NCBI RefSeq assembly: GCF_000296385.1 | Contig: NZ_JH815185.1 | Location: forward strand, 780,013-844,012 | Length of the DNA: 64,000 nt | Source of the DNA: Lachnoanaerobaculum sp. OBRC5-5 | GTDB lineage: Bacteria > Bacillota > Clostridia > Lachnospirales > Lachnospiraceae | Direction of reading: 5' to 3' | Part shown: positions 36,982-45,249 of the stretch, piece after piece | Numbering within the stretch: the stretch's first letter is position 1 | Layout: each line of letters begins with the position of its first letter | Program-made: the position numbers and the translations under genes | Notes under the pieces: generated by a model | Told to the model about the DNA's origin: nothing | The model's input: the letters and a program-made list of their open reading frames with translations, nothing else | The model's database searches: none

Positions 36982-38148
36982 TTATTTATCTATTTTAAAG
37001 ACATTACTAACTGCAACCGATATAAAAATTGTGATAAGCATGCTTGGTATTGTACTTCCTATCGGTGTATCAAACTTCATCAAGATTCTGTATATTATAA
37101 AGCCTGTCACCCAGATAATAATATTTTTTATTGAAAACATTTTTTTATCATTACTTATTTTCAATATAAAGAAATCCGCTATTTGTATTGCAATCATCGG
37201 TGCAAACACCGACCCTATAAGATATAAAAATCCTGTAATATCATCCATAGGTAATACAATTGCTCCCAAAGTTCCTATTACGGTAACAGCTACCGCCACC
37301 CACTTTGACTTTATTTTTGAGAATATTGATTCTGTAGATACTCCTGCCGAATATACATCTAAAAATGTTGTAGTCACTGTCGAGAGTACCACTATAAAAA
37401 GTCCCATTATGCCAAGTCCGGCTTTCAGTAAAATCTTGGCTATATCCGACTCCATTGTAAATAAGGCCGCACTCATTCCTATAATGTACATCCAGATACT
37501 TACAAAGCCGTAAACAATACTGCTTGCAGCAGTTGCTTTAACAGGCTCTTTTGCCTCTTTTGTATAATCACTGATAAGAGGCAACCATGACAGAGGCATA
37601 GCTATTGAAAGCTCCATTGCGGCACCGAAACTCATACTGTTATCTCCTTTACCGAATGCTGTCCCACCTTTAAATATGATAAAGCTTAAAATTATTGTCA
37701 TTAAAAATAATGCCGACATGGCAATTACATTTAACTTACCTAAATTTTTAACCCCTATAAGTATCCACACCAAAATCAGTCCTCCGATAACAATACACCA
37801 TATAAAATGACCTATAGGCAGTATACCTTGAGTAGCTGAGGCTCCGTCATAAATCATTATACCTGTCCAACCGAAAAGCTGTAAGATGTTCAATATTGCA
37901 AAGAAAATCCCACCTTTTGTTCCGAAACTTATCTTTACGGTGTCCATTGCGCTTTTTTGAGTCTTTGCACCTATCATTCCTGCCAAAAAAAGTAAAATAC
38001 AACCCACTATATGTCCAAGCACTATGGCAAATAAGCCTTTTAAAAATCCTAAAGATGCAAAGTATGTACCTGTTAAAATCTCTGCTATGGATACTGCGGC
38101 TCCAAACCAGATCAAACCGTTTTCAAATACTGATGTTTTCTTATTCAT
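36982..38148 (-). CDS. cytX: NCS1-family hydroxymethylpyrimidine transporter CytX
   Basis: This membrane permease has about 12 helices. It belongs to the NCS1 group found downstream of TPP riboswitches, and such proteins are thought to import hydroxymethylpyrimidine or related thiamine precursors. ATG at 38148 has GGAGG and overlaps the thiD stop by 8 bp; a longer reading to 38166 is less likely. A diverged, broken second copy lies in the island at about 42850-43564. Confidence 0.9.
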   Translation of the reverse strand: MNKKTSVFENGLIWFGAAVSIAEILTGTYFASLGFLKGLFAIVLGHIVGCILLFLAGMIGAKTQKSAMDTVKISFGTKGGIFFAILNILQLFGWTGIMIYDGASATQGILPIGHFIWCIVIGGLILVWILIGVKNLGKLNVIAMSALFLMTIILSFIIFKGGTAFGKGDNSMSFGAAMELSIAMPLSWLPLISDYTKEAKEPVKATAASSIVYGFVSIWMYIIGMSAALFTMESDIAKILLKAGLGIMGLFIVVLSTVTTTFLDVYSAGVSTESIFSKIKSKWVAVAVTVIGTLGAIVLPMDDITGFLYLIGSVFAPMIAIQIADFFILKISNDKKMFSIKNIIIWVTGFIIYRILMKFDTPIGSTIPSMLITIFISVAVSNVFKIDK

Positions 38149-38953
38149 TATCTGCCTCCTTTGCATACTCTCCGTTTATATTAAATGCATGATTTAGAGG
38201 GCCGCTCCCCTTTCCTATATCAAGCATAGCAAGTAAAGCATCGGATATATAGTTCTTTGCCCTTTCAACGGATTCTTCAAGTGTATATCCCTTTGCAAGA
38301 TTTGATGCTATTGCCGATGAAAGGCTACATCCGGTACCGTGAGTATTTTTATTATCTATACGTTTTCCTAAGAACCACTTTGCTTTTTTATTCTCATACA
38401 ATAAATCATTGGCATCATTTATACTGTGTCCCCCCTTTAACAGTACCGCACAATGATGATTTTCATAAATTATTTTTGCCGCCTCCAACATGTCTTTTTC
38501 ATCTCTAATACTTATACCGGAAAGTACTTCCGCCTCAGGTATATTCGGCGTTATCACTCTTGCAAGAGGAAAAAGTTTTTCTTTTATTGATTTTATTGCA
38601 CTGTTCTCCACAAGATTTGATCCGCTTGTAGCTACCATTACAGGGTCAAGTACAATATTTTTCGCCTTATATTTTAGAAGTTCATATTCAATAGCTTCCA
38701 CTATTTCCGGCGAAGATACCATGCCTATTTTTATGGCATCAGGAAAAATATCATCAAAAATCATCTCCAACTGGCTCTTTATAAATTCAGGAGCAATATT
38801 TAGAATTCCCTTTACCCCTGTAGTATTCTGTGCTGTAAGTGCCGTTATGGCACTCATTGCATATACATTGTTTGCAGTCATTGTTTTTATATCAGCCTGT
38901 ATACCTGCCCCTCCGCTTGAATCACTTCCGGCTATTGTCAATACTTTTTTCAT
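38141..38953 (-). CDS. thiD: Hydroxymethylpyrimidine/phosphomethylpyrimidine kinase
   Basis: ThiD phosphorylates hydroxymethylpyrimidine twice to HMP-PP. Visible are the N-terminal TIAGSDSSGGAGIQADIKT, VLDPVMVATSG and the C-terminal anion-hole/catalytic motif NTHGTGCSLSSAIAS. The 270 residues are normal. It follows thiE by 1 bp and is coupled to cytX. Confidence 0.96.
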   Translation of the reverse strand: MKKVLTIAGSDSSGGAGIQADIKTMTANNVYAMSAITALTAQNTTGVKGILNIAPEFIKSQLEMIFDDIFPDAIKIGMVSSPEIVEAIEYELLKYKAKNIVLDPVMVATSGSNLVENSAIKSIKEKLFPLARVITPNIPEAEVLSGISIRDEKDMLEAAKIIYENHHCAVLLKGGHSINDANDLLYENKKAKWFLGKRIDNKNTHGTGCSLSSAIASNLAKGYTLEESVERAKNYISDALLAMLDIGKGSGPLNHAFNINGEYAKEADNE

Positions 38954-38954
38954 A

Positions 38955-39599
38955 TCATGTCCCCTCGATTAATTCACTTGCCAAATTGTAAAGTTCTTTT
39001 GTCGCTTTTTTTATATCGGCGGCTCCAAATATTGCAGAGACTACTGCAACACCGTCTATACCGCTTCCTTTAAGTTTTAATATGTTTTTAGAATTTATTC
39101 CGCCTATTGCCACTTTAGGTATATTTACAGCTTCACATATTGATTTTAATGTTTCATATGAGAGAATACCTACATCATTTTTTGTAGAAGTTTCAAATAC
39201 CGCACCTAAACCTATATAATCTGCACCGTTTCTTTGTGCCGAGACAGCCTCATCTACCGTATGTACTGAAACTCCTATTATCATATCTTCTCCTACAATC
39301 CTGCGGACATCTTTAAGTTCCATATCATCCTGCCCTATATGTATTCCGTCGGCATTTGAGGCAATAGCCACATTCAGATTGTCATTTACAATAAATGGAA
39401 TATTATACTGTTTACACAGTTGCGATATCTTTTTTGCCTCCTCTATAAAGCTGTCTTCATCCAAGCTTTTTTCTCTAAGCTGCACACAGGTTACACCGCT
39501 TTCAAGTGCCTCTTTTAGTTGCTCATATAAAGTTTTATTCTCTGTCCATGCTCTGTCTGTAACTGCATAAAGATGCATATATTTCTTATCTAATCTCAT
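38955..39599 (-). CDS. thiE: Thiamine-phosphate synthase
   Basis: ThiE joins HMP-PP and thiazole phosphate to thiamine phosphate. Motifs include QLREKSLDEDSF, FIVNDNLNVAIASNADGIHIGQDD, GVSVHTVDEA and the phosphate loop VAIGGINSKN. ATG at 39599 has GGAG and overlaps the thiM stop by 14 bp; the 39647 start would overlap thiM much further and begin with an atypical hydrophobic stretch. Confidence 0.95.
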   Translation of the reverse strand: MRLDKKYMHLYAVTDRAWTENKTLYEQLKEALESGVTCVQLREKSLDEDSFIEEAKKISQLCKQYNIPFIVNDNLNVAIASNADGIHIGQDDMELKDVRRIVGEDMIIGVSVHTVDEAVSAQRNGADYIGLGAVFETSTKNDVGILSYETLKSICEAVNIPKVAIGGINSKNILKLKGSGIDGVAVVSAIFGAADIKKATKELYNLASELIEGT

Positions 39600-40401
39600 A
39601 CCTCGCTCCTTTTTCAAGTTCATCAGGAGTAAGATTATAAACCGCATCTATTAAATAATTTCTGTAGCTGCTGTTACCGTCTTTATCTGTCATACGCTTC
39701 TTTGCTATTTCTCCACATAATCCCATTGCACTTACACAGGCAAAAGCGGCTTCTAAAATGTTGTCAGGATTTGCACTTATATATGCTGCCGTCATAGCTG
39801 AAAGCTGACATCCGCTTCCGGTAATTTTGCTCATTATACTGTCGCCGTTATATACACAATATGCAATTTTACCGTCCGTAACTATATCAATAGCAGATGT
39901 GATAACTGTTACACAGGAGTTTTTCAATGCAAAATCCTTTGCGAACTCAACAACATTATCAAGATTTTTTTCATTGATAAAATCAACGGAATCAACACCC
40001 CTCGTATTACCTTTTCCTGCGGCAAGGCATTTTATCTCTGATAAATTCCCACGTACAACGCTGAATTTTACCTTTTCAAGCAGTTTTTTTGCAGTATCCG
40101 TTCTTAATTTGGATGCTCCTGCTCCCACAGGATCAAGTACTATAGGATGATTCAATTCATTTGCCTTTTCACCTGCCGTAATCATTGAAAGAATCGTTCG
40201 TTTATTTAATGTACCTATATTTATATTAAGGCCTGAACATATTGATGTTATCTCTGCAACTTCATCCAACTCGTCAGCCATTATAGGACTTGCCCCACAT
40301 GCAAGCAGTATATTTGCACAATCATTTACAGTCACATAATTTGTTATATTATGTACCAGAGGTGATTTTCTTTTGACATTTTCAAGCATTTCTTTTATCA
40401 T
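39586..40401 (-). CDS. thiM: Hydroxyethylthiazole kinase
   Basis: ThiM phosphorylates salvaged hydroxyethylthiazole. Motifs: PLVHNITNYVTVNDCANILLA at the N-terminus, LDPVGAGAS, and the catalytic ITGSGCQLSAM. The 271 residues are typical. Its ATG overlaps the stop of a 25-codon upstream ORF by ATGA, suggesting coupling. No thiC, thiG or thiF is seen nearby, so this operon serves salvage. Confidence 0.95.
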   Translation of the reverse strand: MIKEMLENVKRKSPLVHNITNYVTVNDCANILLACGASPIMADELDEVAEITSICSGLNINIGTLNKRTILSMITAGEKANELNHPIVLDPVGAGASKLRTDTAKKLLEKVKFSVVRGNLSEIKCLAAGKGNTRGVDSVDFINEKNLDNVVEFAKDFALKNSCVTVITSAIDIVTDGKIAYCVYNGDSIMSKITGSGCQLSAMTAAYISANPDNILEAAFACVSAMGLCGEIAKKRMTDKDGNSSYRNYLIDAVYNLTPDELEKGARYEIR

Positions 40402-40475
40402 ATTCTCACCTCTCTTCCCACAATTTTAAACAACAAATCTGAAACAACCGTCTTTTTGACATTACTTTTACTCAT
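40398..40475 (-). CDS. Small ORF (25 aa) between TPP riboswitch and thiM
   Basis: The ATG at 40475 follows a near-ideal AGGAGGG site at proper spacing. The product, MSKSNVKKTVVSDLLFKIVGREVRI, ends with TGA that overlaps the thiM ATG (ATGA). The strong ribosome site and the coupling make translation likely. It may act as a leader peptide that carries ribosomes into thiM, or it may be a shortened relic of another gene; its sequence matches no family known to me. Confidence 0.5.
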   Translation of the reverse strand: MSKSNVKKTVVSDLLFKIVGREVRI

Positions 40476-40542
40476 AAGTAACCCTCCTAAATTAAAGTTT
40501 TAACCATAAAACTTATATACTTATATTCAGGTAAATTTTTGC

Positions 40543-40577
40543 AATAAAAAATGAGATACAAGAACCTGTATCTCCTG
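40543..40577 (-). terminator. Expression-platform terminator of the TPP riboswitch
   Basis: GAGATACA / TGTATCTC with ATTTTTTATT follows the aptamer on the minus strand, the standard OFF-switch layout before the thi operon. Confidence 0.85.
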
Positions 40578-40595
40578 AAAAGAAAGTCAAAAAAA

Positions 40596-40678
40596 CATCT
40601 CCCTACGTTGGCATTATCCAAATCAGGTAAACGGTCGAAAGTCACACTTCCCTCTCAGCCTATATATAAGCTCCCTCA
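40596..40678 (-). promoter_or_regulatory. TPP riboswitch (THI element)
   Basis: On the minus strand: GAGGGAGC, then GGCTGAGAGGGAAG, then GACCGTTTACCTGATTTGG, ATAATGCCAACGTAGGGA. All the conserved blocks of the THI box are present in order. It controls thiM-thiE-thiD-cytX. Confidence 0.96.
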
Positions 40679-40702
40679 TTTATATAGTTATAATTTACAA
40701 AA

Positions 40703-40731
40703 AGTATAGCACTATAAAATAAAATAGTCAA
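40703..40731 (-). promoter_or_regulatory. Promoter of the thi operon, -35 inside the 41-bp repeat
   Basis: TTGACT (40726-40731) and TATACT (40703-40708) are 17 bp apart, ending about 25 bp before the TPP aptamer. The -35 lies in the duplicated tail of the Dabb gene, so the island insertion left the promoter intact. Confidence 0.65.
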
Positions 40732-40757
40732 TTGCTACTCTGGAATTTGTATTTGGC
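40717..40757. repeat. 41-bp direct repeat, left boundary of the island
   Basis: This is identical to 60093-60133. On the minus strand it reads as the last 12 codons or so of the Dabb-domain gene at 60091-60384 plus a few bases beyond. The intact gene is at the right end; only the tail remains here. Confidence 0.88.
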
Positions 40758-41044
40758 AGCAAAGAACTGATAGAATTACGTCTCACTTCTTAACCTGCTT
40801 TTTAGCCTTGATTATTTACAGATATCTTGAAAAATTTTTAGAACACAAGTATACATGTGAAGAGATTCTAAAGACCTTAAAAGATTTTAATTTTGCATAT
40901 ATAAAATAGCAAGGTTTCATACCTCTATATAAACGAACAGAGCTCACAGATAAACTGCATGAGATTTGTCACTTTAATACAGATTTTGAATTTATAACAA
41001 AAAGTCAAATGATGACAATACAAAAACAAAGTAAAGGAAAATAA
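40758..41044 (+). pseudogene. C-terminal remnant of an IS1634-like transposase
   Basis: Read from 40757, the frame gives QQRTDRITSHFLTCFLALII, then YRYLEKFLEHKYTCEEILKT and, after an in-frame TAG near 40906, QGFIPLYKRTELTDKLHEIC. It matches the hydrophobic C-terminal part (GHFLICYLSLFLLR...) of IS1634-type transposases but belongs to a different element from copies A-C. It starts exactly at the edge of the 41-bp repeat and lacks the N-terminal 80 percent. Confidence 0.7.
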
Positions 41045-41148
41045 AATACTATTTTTTAAGTTTTAAAACGAAATAAAAATGCCCTGAAAGCCGGTAAAAC
41101 ACCAATGTCATTAACTTAAGAGTAGTTAGAAAAATCACTAGGTGTAGC

Positions 41149-41346
41149 ATGTTTATAAAAATACTTACAAAAGAATATAGAGGTGAAAAGTATTATTATG
41201 CCAGCCTTGTTGAAAACAAACGTATTGATTGCAAGGTTGTGCAGACAGTGAAAGCGAATCTGGGTGCAGTTACTGAGGAGCAGATTCCATATTTGAAGGC
41301 AGCCTATGCTAAGAAGAAACCTCGTCTTGTTTATGATGAGGATTAA
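41149..41346 (+). CDS. IS-encoded small protein, 65 aa
   Basis: It lies between the left end of the IS4-type element and the transposase and ends just before the transposase ribosome site. Its basic sequence MFIKILTKEYRGEKYYYASL resembles the extreme N-terminus of some IS transposases, and the C-terminus is AYAKKKPRLVYDED. It is either an accessory ORF of the IS or a relic of a transposase start. Confidence 0.5.
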   Translation: MFIKILTKEYRGEKYYYASLVENKRIDCKVVQTVKANLGAVTEEQIPYLKAAYAKKKPRLVYDED

Positions 41347-41363
41347 ATAATAGGAGGGCTGTA

Positions 41364-42683
41364 GTGAGAAAATCACAGAATAGACTATTAAAAGATCAGA
41401 ATAATATTCTTTCAGATGTATTTCTTGAGGTATGTCGTGGTGGCAAAACAAACACTCTTGTCAGACGTAGAAAGATGCCACTAGAAGATTTAGTGTATTC
41501 TATGATTAATCGCAAAGGTCTTACTCTCAAAATGGAGCTGCGAAATTATATGAAAACAACACATCCGGGAACAGAAATATCTAAACCAGGTTATCTAAAG
41601 CAAAGGATGAAATTAAATCCAAACGCATTTAAGTTCCTTTATCAGGAACATAATAAAAATTTTTACCAGGATAAAGAGGTAGAACCATATACCTATAAAG
41701 GATTCCTTATTTTAGCTGCAGATGGATCTGATATAAATATTCCTACAACTGATGAAACCATCGAGAAATACGGAAGTGCCTCAGTGAGAGGGGGAAAACC
41801 ATGTGCTCAGATTGGGCTGGGATGTATTTACGACGTTCTTAATCGCTTTATTCTGGAAAGCAGTATTAATACCGTAAGGTTTGATGAGATGCTAGTAGCC
41901 CAGGAACAGTTAAAAGGAATAAAGGATACAATTGGAAACAGATATCACTATCTTGTTGTTATGGATAGAGGTTATCCTTCGACACCGGCATTTTTGAATT
42001 TTATAGATGATGGAGTGTATTTTGTAGCAAGACTAAAAACAAGTGACTATAAGGCTGAACAGAAAGAATTAAAATCAAATGATGAGGATGTCAACATAAC
42101 ATTAACAAAGGCTAGAAGGAGAAATTATATTGGCAAAAAAGAAGAAACTATCATGATGAGCAGAGATTCCTTTTCAATGAGATTTGTAAAGGTGTGTTTA
42201 GATAATGGAAAGTCAGAAATTTTTGCTACTAATCTTCCACGAGATAAATTTCCAGAGGAATGCTTTGCAGAACTGTATCATATGCGCTGGGGTATAGAGA
42301 CGGCCTATGAAGTTTTGAAAGACAGATTAAAAATCGAAAATTTCACAGGGATAAAATCAGTGCTTATTGAGCAGGACATTACCAGCACTATTTATGTTAG
42401 CAATCTTGCAGAAGATATAATCTGTGATATAGAAGAAAGTAGCCAGGAGCACCTAAAGAATGATTATAAACATACAATGCAGTTAAACCGAAACCTAAGT
42501 ATCGGACTTCTGAAAAATGACCTAATATACATTCTTATAGAAAAAGATGGAAATAAAAAAGTAGCGCTACTACAGGCATTGTATGATGAAATAAGCAAAA
42601 ATGTAGTGCCAATAAGGCATGATAGACATTATCACAGAACTAAAGGACAGCTTGCAGCAAATTTCTCGAATACACATAAGTGA
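41364..42683 (+). CDS. IS4-family DDE transposase
   Basis: The 439-residue transposase has the DDE residues in ILAADGSDINIP, VVMDRGYPS and the YREK signature YHMRWGIETAYEVLKDRLKIENF. GGAGGGCTGTA precedes a GTG start. The reading frame is intact, so the element could still move. It sits between the IS1634-like tail and the cytX remnant. Confidence 0.9.
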   Translation: MRKSQNRLLKDQNNILSDVFLEVCRGGKTNTLVRRRKMPLEDLVYSMINRKGLTLKMELRNYMKTTHPGTEISKPGYLKQRMKLNPNAFKFLYQEHNKNFYQDKEVEPYTYKGFLILAADGSDINIPTTDETIEKYGSASVRGGKPCAQIGLGCIYDVLNRFILESSINTVRFDEMLVAQEQLKGIKDTIGNRYHYLVVMDRGYPSTPAFLNFIDDGVYFVARLKTSDYKAEQKELKSNDEDVNITLTKARRRNYIGKKEETIMMSRDSFSMRFVKVCLDNGKSEIFATNLPRDKFPEECFAELYHMRWGIETAYEVLKDRLKIENFTGIKSVLIEQDITSTIYVSNLAEDIICDIEESSQEHLKNDYKHTMQLNRNLSIGLLKNDLIYILIEKDGNKKVALLQALYDEISKNVVPIRHDRHYHRTKGQLAANFSNTHK

Positions 42684-42851
42684 AGTTTCTAAACTGAATA
42701 AGTATTTCGATTCAAACTGGTGAACTATGCTCTTTTTAAGCTAATAATAGTAACAGTGAAAGAAAAAGAGCATACCCTTATTTGCAAGAGTATGCTCCAA
42801 ACGTTAAGTTAATGACATTGAGTAAAACACTGGGGTTCATGGGCATTTTAA

Positions 42852-43564
42852 GTTTTGAAACTGTCAAAGACAGGAATATAAAGAAATCCGATATTTGTAT
42901 TGCTATCATTGGGGCAAACACCGAACCTATAAGATATAAAAATCCTGTAATATCATCCATAGGTAATATTATTGCTCCCAAAGTTCCTATTATTGTAACA
43001 GCTACAGCAATCCACTTTGATGATATATTTGCAAATATAGACTCTGTAGATACTCCGGCAGAATATACATCCAAAAATGTAGTGGTTACAGTAGAAAATA
43101 CAACTATAAAAAGTCCCATTATACCCAGTCTGGCCTTTAATAAAATCTGTGATATATCAGACTCCATTGTAAATAATGCGGCACTCATTCCTATAACATA
43201 CATCCAAACACTGACAAGACCATGTTATAGTACTTGCAGCAGTTGCCTTCACAGGTTCCTTTGCTTCTTTTGTATAATCACTTATAAGCGGAAGCCAAGA
43301 AAGCGGCATTGCAACAGATAATTCAAGAGCTGCACCAAAGCTTATACTTCCATCACTACTGCCAAAAGCTATTTCACCTCTAAAAATAATAAAGCTAAGT
43401 ATTATAGTCATAATGAACAAGGCCGACATAGCTATTATATTTACCTTGCCAAGGTTTTTCACACCTATAATTATCCAAACCAGTATCAGTCCGCCTATAA
43501 CAAGACACCATATTATATGTCCCACAGCCAGTATTCCCTGTGTAGCCAAGGCCCCATCTAACAA
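42852..43564 (-). pseudogene. Second, diverged cytX fragment
   Basis: Two overlapping frames together match the middle of CytX (from ATQGILAVGHIIWCLVIGGL to FAPMIAIQISDFFI), with a frameshift near 43215-43230 (TAAST followed by TITWSCQC instead of SIVYGF). The N-terminal third and the C-terminus are missing. It is clearly different from the intact cytX at 36982 at many silent and amino acid positions, so it is not a recent local duplication. The right edge of the IS4 element ends close to its C-terminal break. Confidence 0.85.
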
Positions 43565-43779
43565 GACGCTGTCTTTGATACGGCGGCTTCTGTAGTTATC
43601 CCTGCCTATAGTGCCGTGAAAGCCCGTGTTTACGGCATTTCTGCGATATGCTCTATTGCCCGACAGTCATCCTGCTAGGCTTTGTGTTCTGTATTCTGTT
43701 GCTACATTCATCCAAAAACAGAGCCTCCTTTCTTACTCACACTCGTGATAATTAAAAGGTGGAAGATATTTAAAAGGTG
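43565..43779. other. Gene-free stretch at the left end of the defence operon
   Basis: GC-richer DNA of island character. There is a GGAGG near 43715-43722 on the minus strand, but the short frame after it matches nothing I know. No terminator is visible after the MazG-like gene. Confidence 0.4.
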
Positions 43780-44100
43780 CTATAGCTTATCATACTTTAC
43801 AGAGCTGCCTTTGGTTTTCTCCACCGGATACTTGGCTTCATTCTTCGCCATCTTGCTCTTAACGATCTCGTCCACATCCAGCTCCAGCTTATCCAGTATG
43901 TTATGGCAGTAAACGATTATATCCGCCAGCTCCTCTTTCACATGCTCAAGGTCATAATCTGTGTCGCTCCACTGGAAGCACTCCAGAAGTTCGTTCGCTT
44001 CAATAGATATGGACTTGGCAAGATTGGCTGGTGTATAGAACTGATCCCAGTCCCGGTCATCCGTAAATTTTCGTATTCTGTCTATGGTTTCCTGTTTCAT
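43780..44100 (-). CDS. MazG-like nucleotide pyrophosphohydrolase
   Basis: The 106-residue all-alpha protein has the MazG/RS21-C6 metal-binding pattern: SIEANELLECFQW (E-x-x-E) and VKEELADIIVYCHNILDKL (E-E-x-x-D). It hydrolyses nucleoside triphosphates to monophosphates in known relatives. It is the last gene of the defence operon, 5 bp downstream of the 208-residue gene. Depletion or cleaning of nucleotide pools during infection is a plausible but unproven role. Confidence 0.85.
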   Translation of the reverse strand: MKQETIDRIRKFTDDRDWDQFYTPANLAKSISIEANELLECFQWSDTDYDLEHVKEELADIIVYCHNILDKLELDVDEIVKSKMAKNEAKYPVEKTKGSSVKYDKL

Positions 44101-44105
44101 ATCCT

Positions 44106-44732
44106 TTACAACACTCTCTCCAAATCTGACTCTGAGAAGGTATCGACCGTCCTTCCGTCATTCAGCGAGACCATATACAATCCGCCATTAATGTCAATAA
44201 TCGTTCCTTCCTGACCACGCCAGCGAACTCTTACATGGTCACCTACTCTGAACCGCGGAGCCTTCTTCTGTCCTCCGGCTTCCACTGCCATACCTGCAAG
44301 AGCGAAAAGTCCGAACAGCTTACCCGGCTTTTTCTGCCGTCTTGCAGGCTCTGGTTCCTCGACCACCATATCGTCATCAAACTCATAATGGCAATAACGC
44401 TTTTCGAGGTCTGCCTGCAGTTCATCATCTATGCTGTATGTCAGACTCTCTACCTGCTCCTGCGTGAAGTCTCCCAGAGTAGTTTTTACCATCTCATTAA
44501 GGCAGTCCTTGCTGACCGAGCCATCCATCTCAACAATCTCTGCTGGAGTAAACCTTACACCTAATGCTAGAGCCTTCTTTGCAAGACGTGATGCCGCCTT
44601 CTCATCTACATACATTAGGATGACTTCTGCGACCTGCTCATGGCTTCCAAACGTGGTCAGTTCCGAAATCTTCCTGACCTGCGTACTGTCAGCCCATTCA
44701 TAGAATTTGTCATAGAAATCTTCCCACGTCAT
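44106..44732 (-). CDS. Uncharacterised defence-operon protein with SH3-like C-terminal domain, 208 aa
   Basis: I do not recognise the family as a whole. Residues 1-125 are helical and acidic (MTWEDFYDKFYEWADS, SKLTTFGSHEQVAEVILMYV-like segment). A basic linker PARRQKKPGK precedes a short glycine-alanine stretch, and the last 50 residues (FRVGDHVRVRWRGQEGTIID) look like a KOW/Tudor-type small barrel that could bind nucleic acid or protein. Its start overlaps the preceding gene by 4 bp. The organisation suggests an adaptor. Confidence 0.65.
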   Translation of the reverse strand: MTWEDFYDKFYEWADSTQVRKISELTTFGSHEQVAEVILMYVDEKAASRLAKKALALGVRFTPAEIVEMDGSVSKDCLNEMVKTTLGDFTQEQVESLTYSIDDELQADLEKRYCHYEFDDDMVVEEPEPARRQKKPGKLFGLFALAGMAVEAGGQKKAPRFRVGDHVRVRWRGQEGTIIDINGGLYMVSLNDGRTVDTFSESDLERVL

Positions 44733-45046
44733 AGTCTCTTTGCACCTCTCATAGCCTGCTCCACTGCCTGTATCATTGCCAGCTGCTCTTCGTTACAGAA
44801 CGGCTTCAGTTTCAGCATCCCGTCGTAATGTTTCAAGTACAATTCGGTGCGTCCTTGCCTGGTGTCCGAATTCTTTGTAGTCCAAACCAGCCGGACGCTG
44901 TCGTTGATAATCCTCGCATGCTGCATCAGCATTCCTGTGGTGAGTTCGGAAAGCTGCTCTTCCGACAATTTCTCCGGATTCTTCAGAGGCACTGAAAACA
45001 CCAATGCAGCCTTATCTACCTTTTTCTTCTTACCGAAACCAAACAT
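44729..45046 (-). CDS. Uncharacterised small defence-operon protein, 105 aa
   Basis: This is a basic, mostly helical protein starting MFGFGKKKKVDKAALVFSVP. It contains a conserved-looking LYLKHYDGMLKLKPFC segment. No domain is recognised. It is coupled to both neighbours (3-bp gap upstream, 4-bp overlap downstream), which indicates co-expression in fixed ratio. Confidence 0.6.
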   Translation of the reverse strand: MFGFGKKKKVDKAALVFSVPLKNPEKLSEEQLSELTTGMLMQHARIINDSVRLVWTTKNSDTRQGRTELYLKHYDGMLKLKPFCNEEQLAMIQAVEQAMRGAKRL

Positions 45047-45049
45047 AGG

Positions 45050-45244
45050 CTAATTCCAATCATCAAAAATCTCATCGTAGAACATCATCTCTTTCACAGT
45101 ATAAGGACGATTGTTCTGTTCCTTAATCATTTTCTTATAGGTCTTGTCATCCACCTCGATGGTACGAGTCTCTATAACGGTTTTCTTGAATCCGAGGAGT
45201 TCTCGTTTTTTGACAGAAATCTGAACCTTTATCTTGTGTTTCAT
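45050..45244 (-). CDS. Uncharacterised small defence-operon protein, 64 aa
   Basis: A short, strongly charged protein (MKHKIKVQISVKKRELLGFK, then TIEVDDKTYKKMIKEQNNRP) that reads as beta strands followed by a helix. It lies 5 bp after the drmC stop. I know no function; together with the two following genes it forms a set of unknown accessory proteins. Confidence 0.55.
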   Translation of the reverse strand: MKHKIKVQISVKKRELLGFKKTVIETRTIEVDDKTYKKMIKEQNNRPYTVKEMMFYDEIFDDWN

Positions 45245-45249
45245 AGACT

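Larger units (their letters stand above)
41076..42850 (+). mobile_element. IS4-family insertion sequence
   Basis: The ends carry related inverted sequences: AAAATGCCC...AATGTCATTAACTTAA on the left (41076-41120) and the reverse complement of TTAAGTTAATGACATTG...GGGCATTTT on the right (about 42803-42849). The element encodes a small ORF and an intact transposase. AAGTTTT(A/G)AAAC occurs outside both ends and may be the remains of a target duplication. Exact ends are uncertain by several bases. Confidence 0.7.

Noticed and set aside
43565-43779. Remnant of a recombinase gene at the left end of the defence operon
   Set aside because: A GGAGG and short frames are present, but no integrase or recombinase motif could be recognised.
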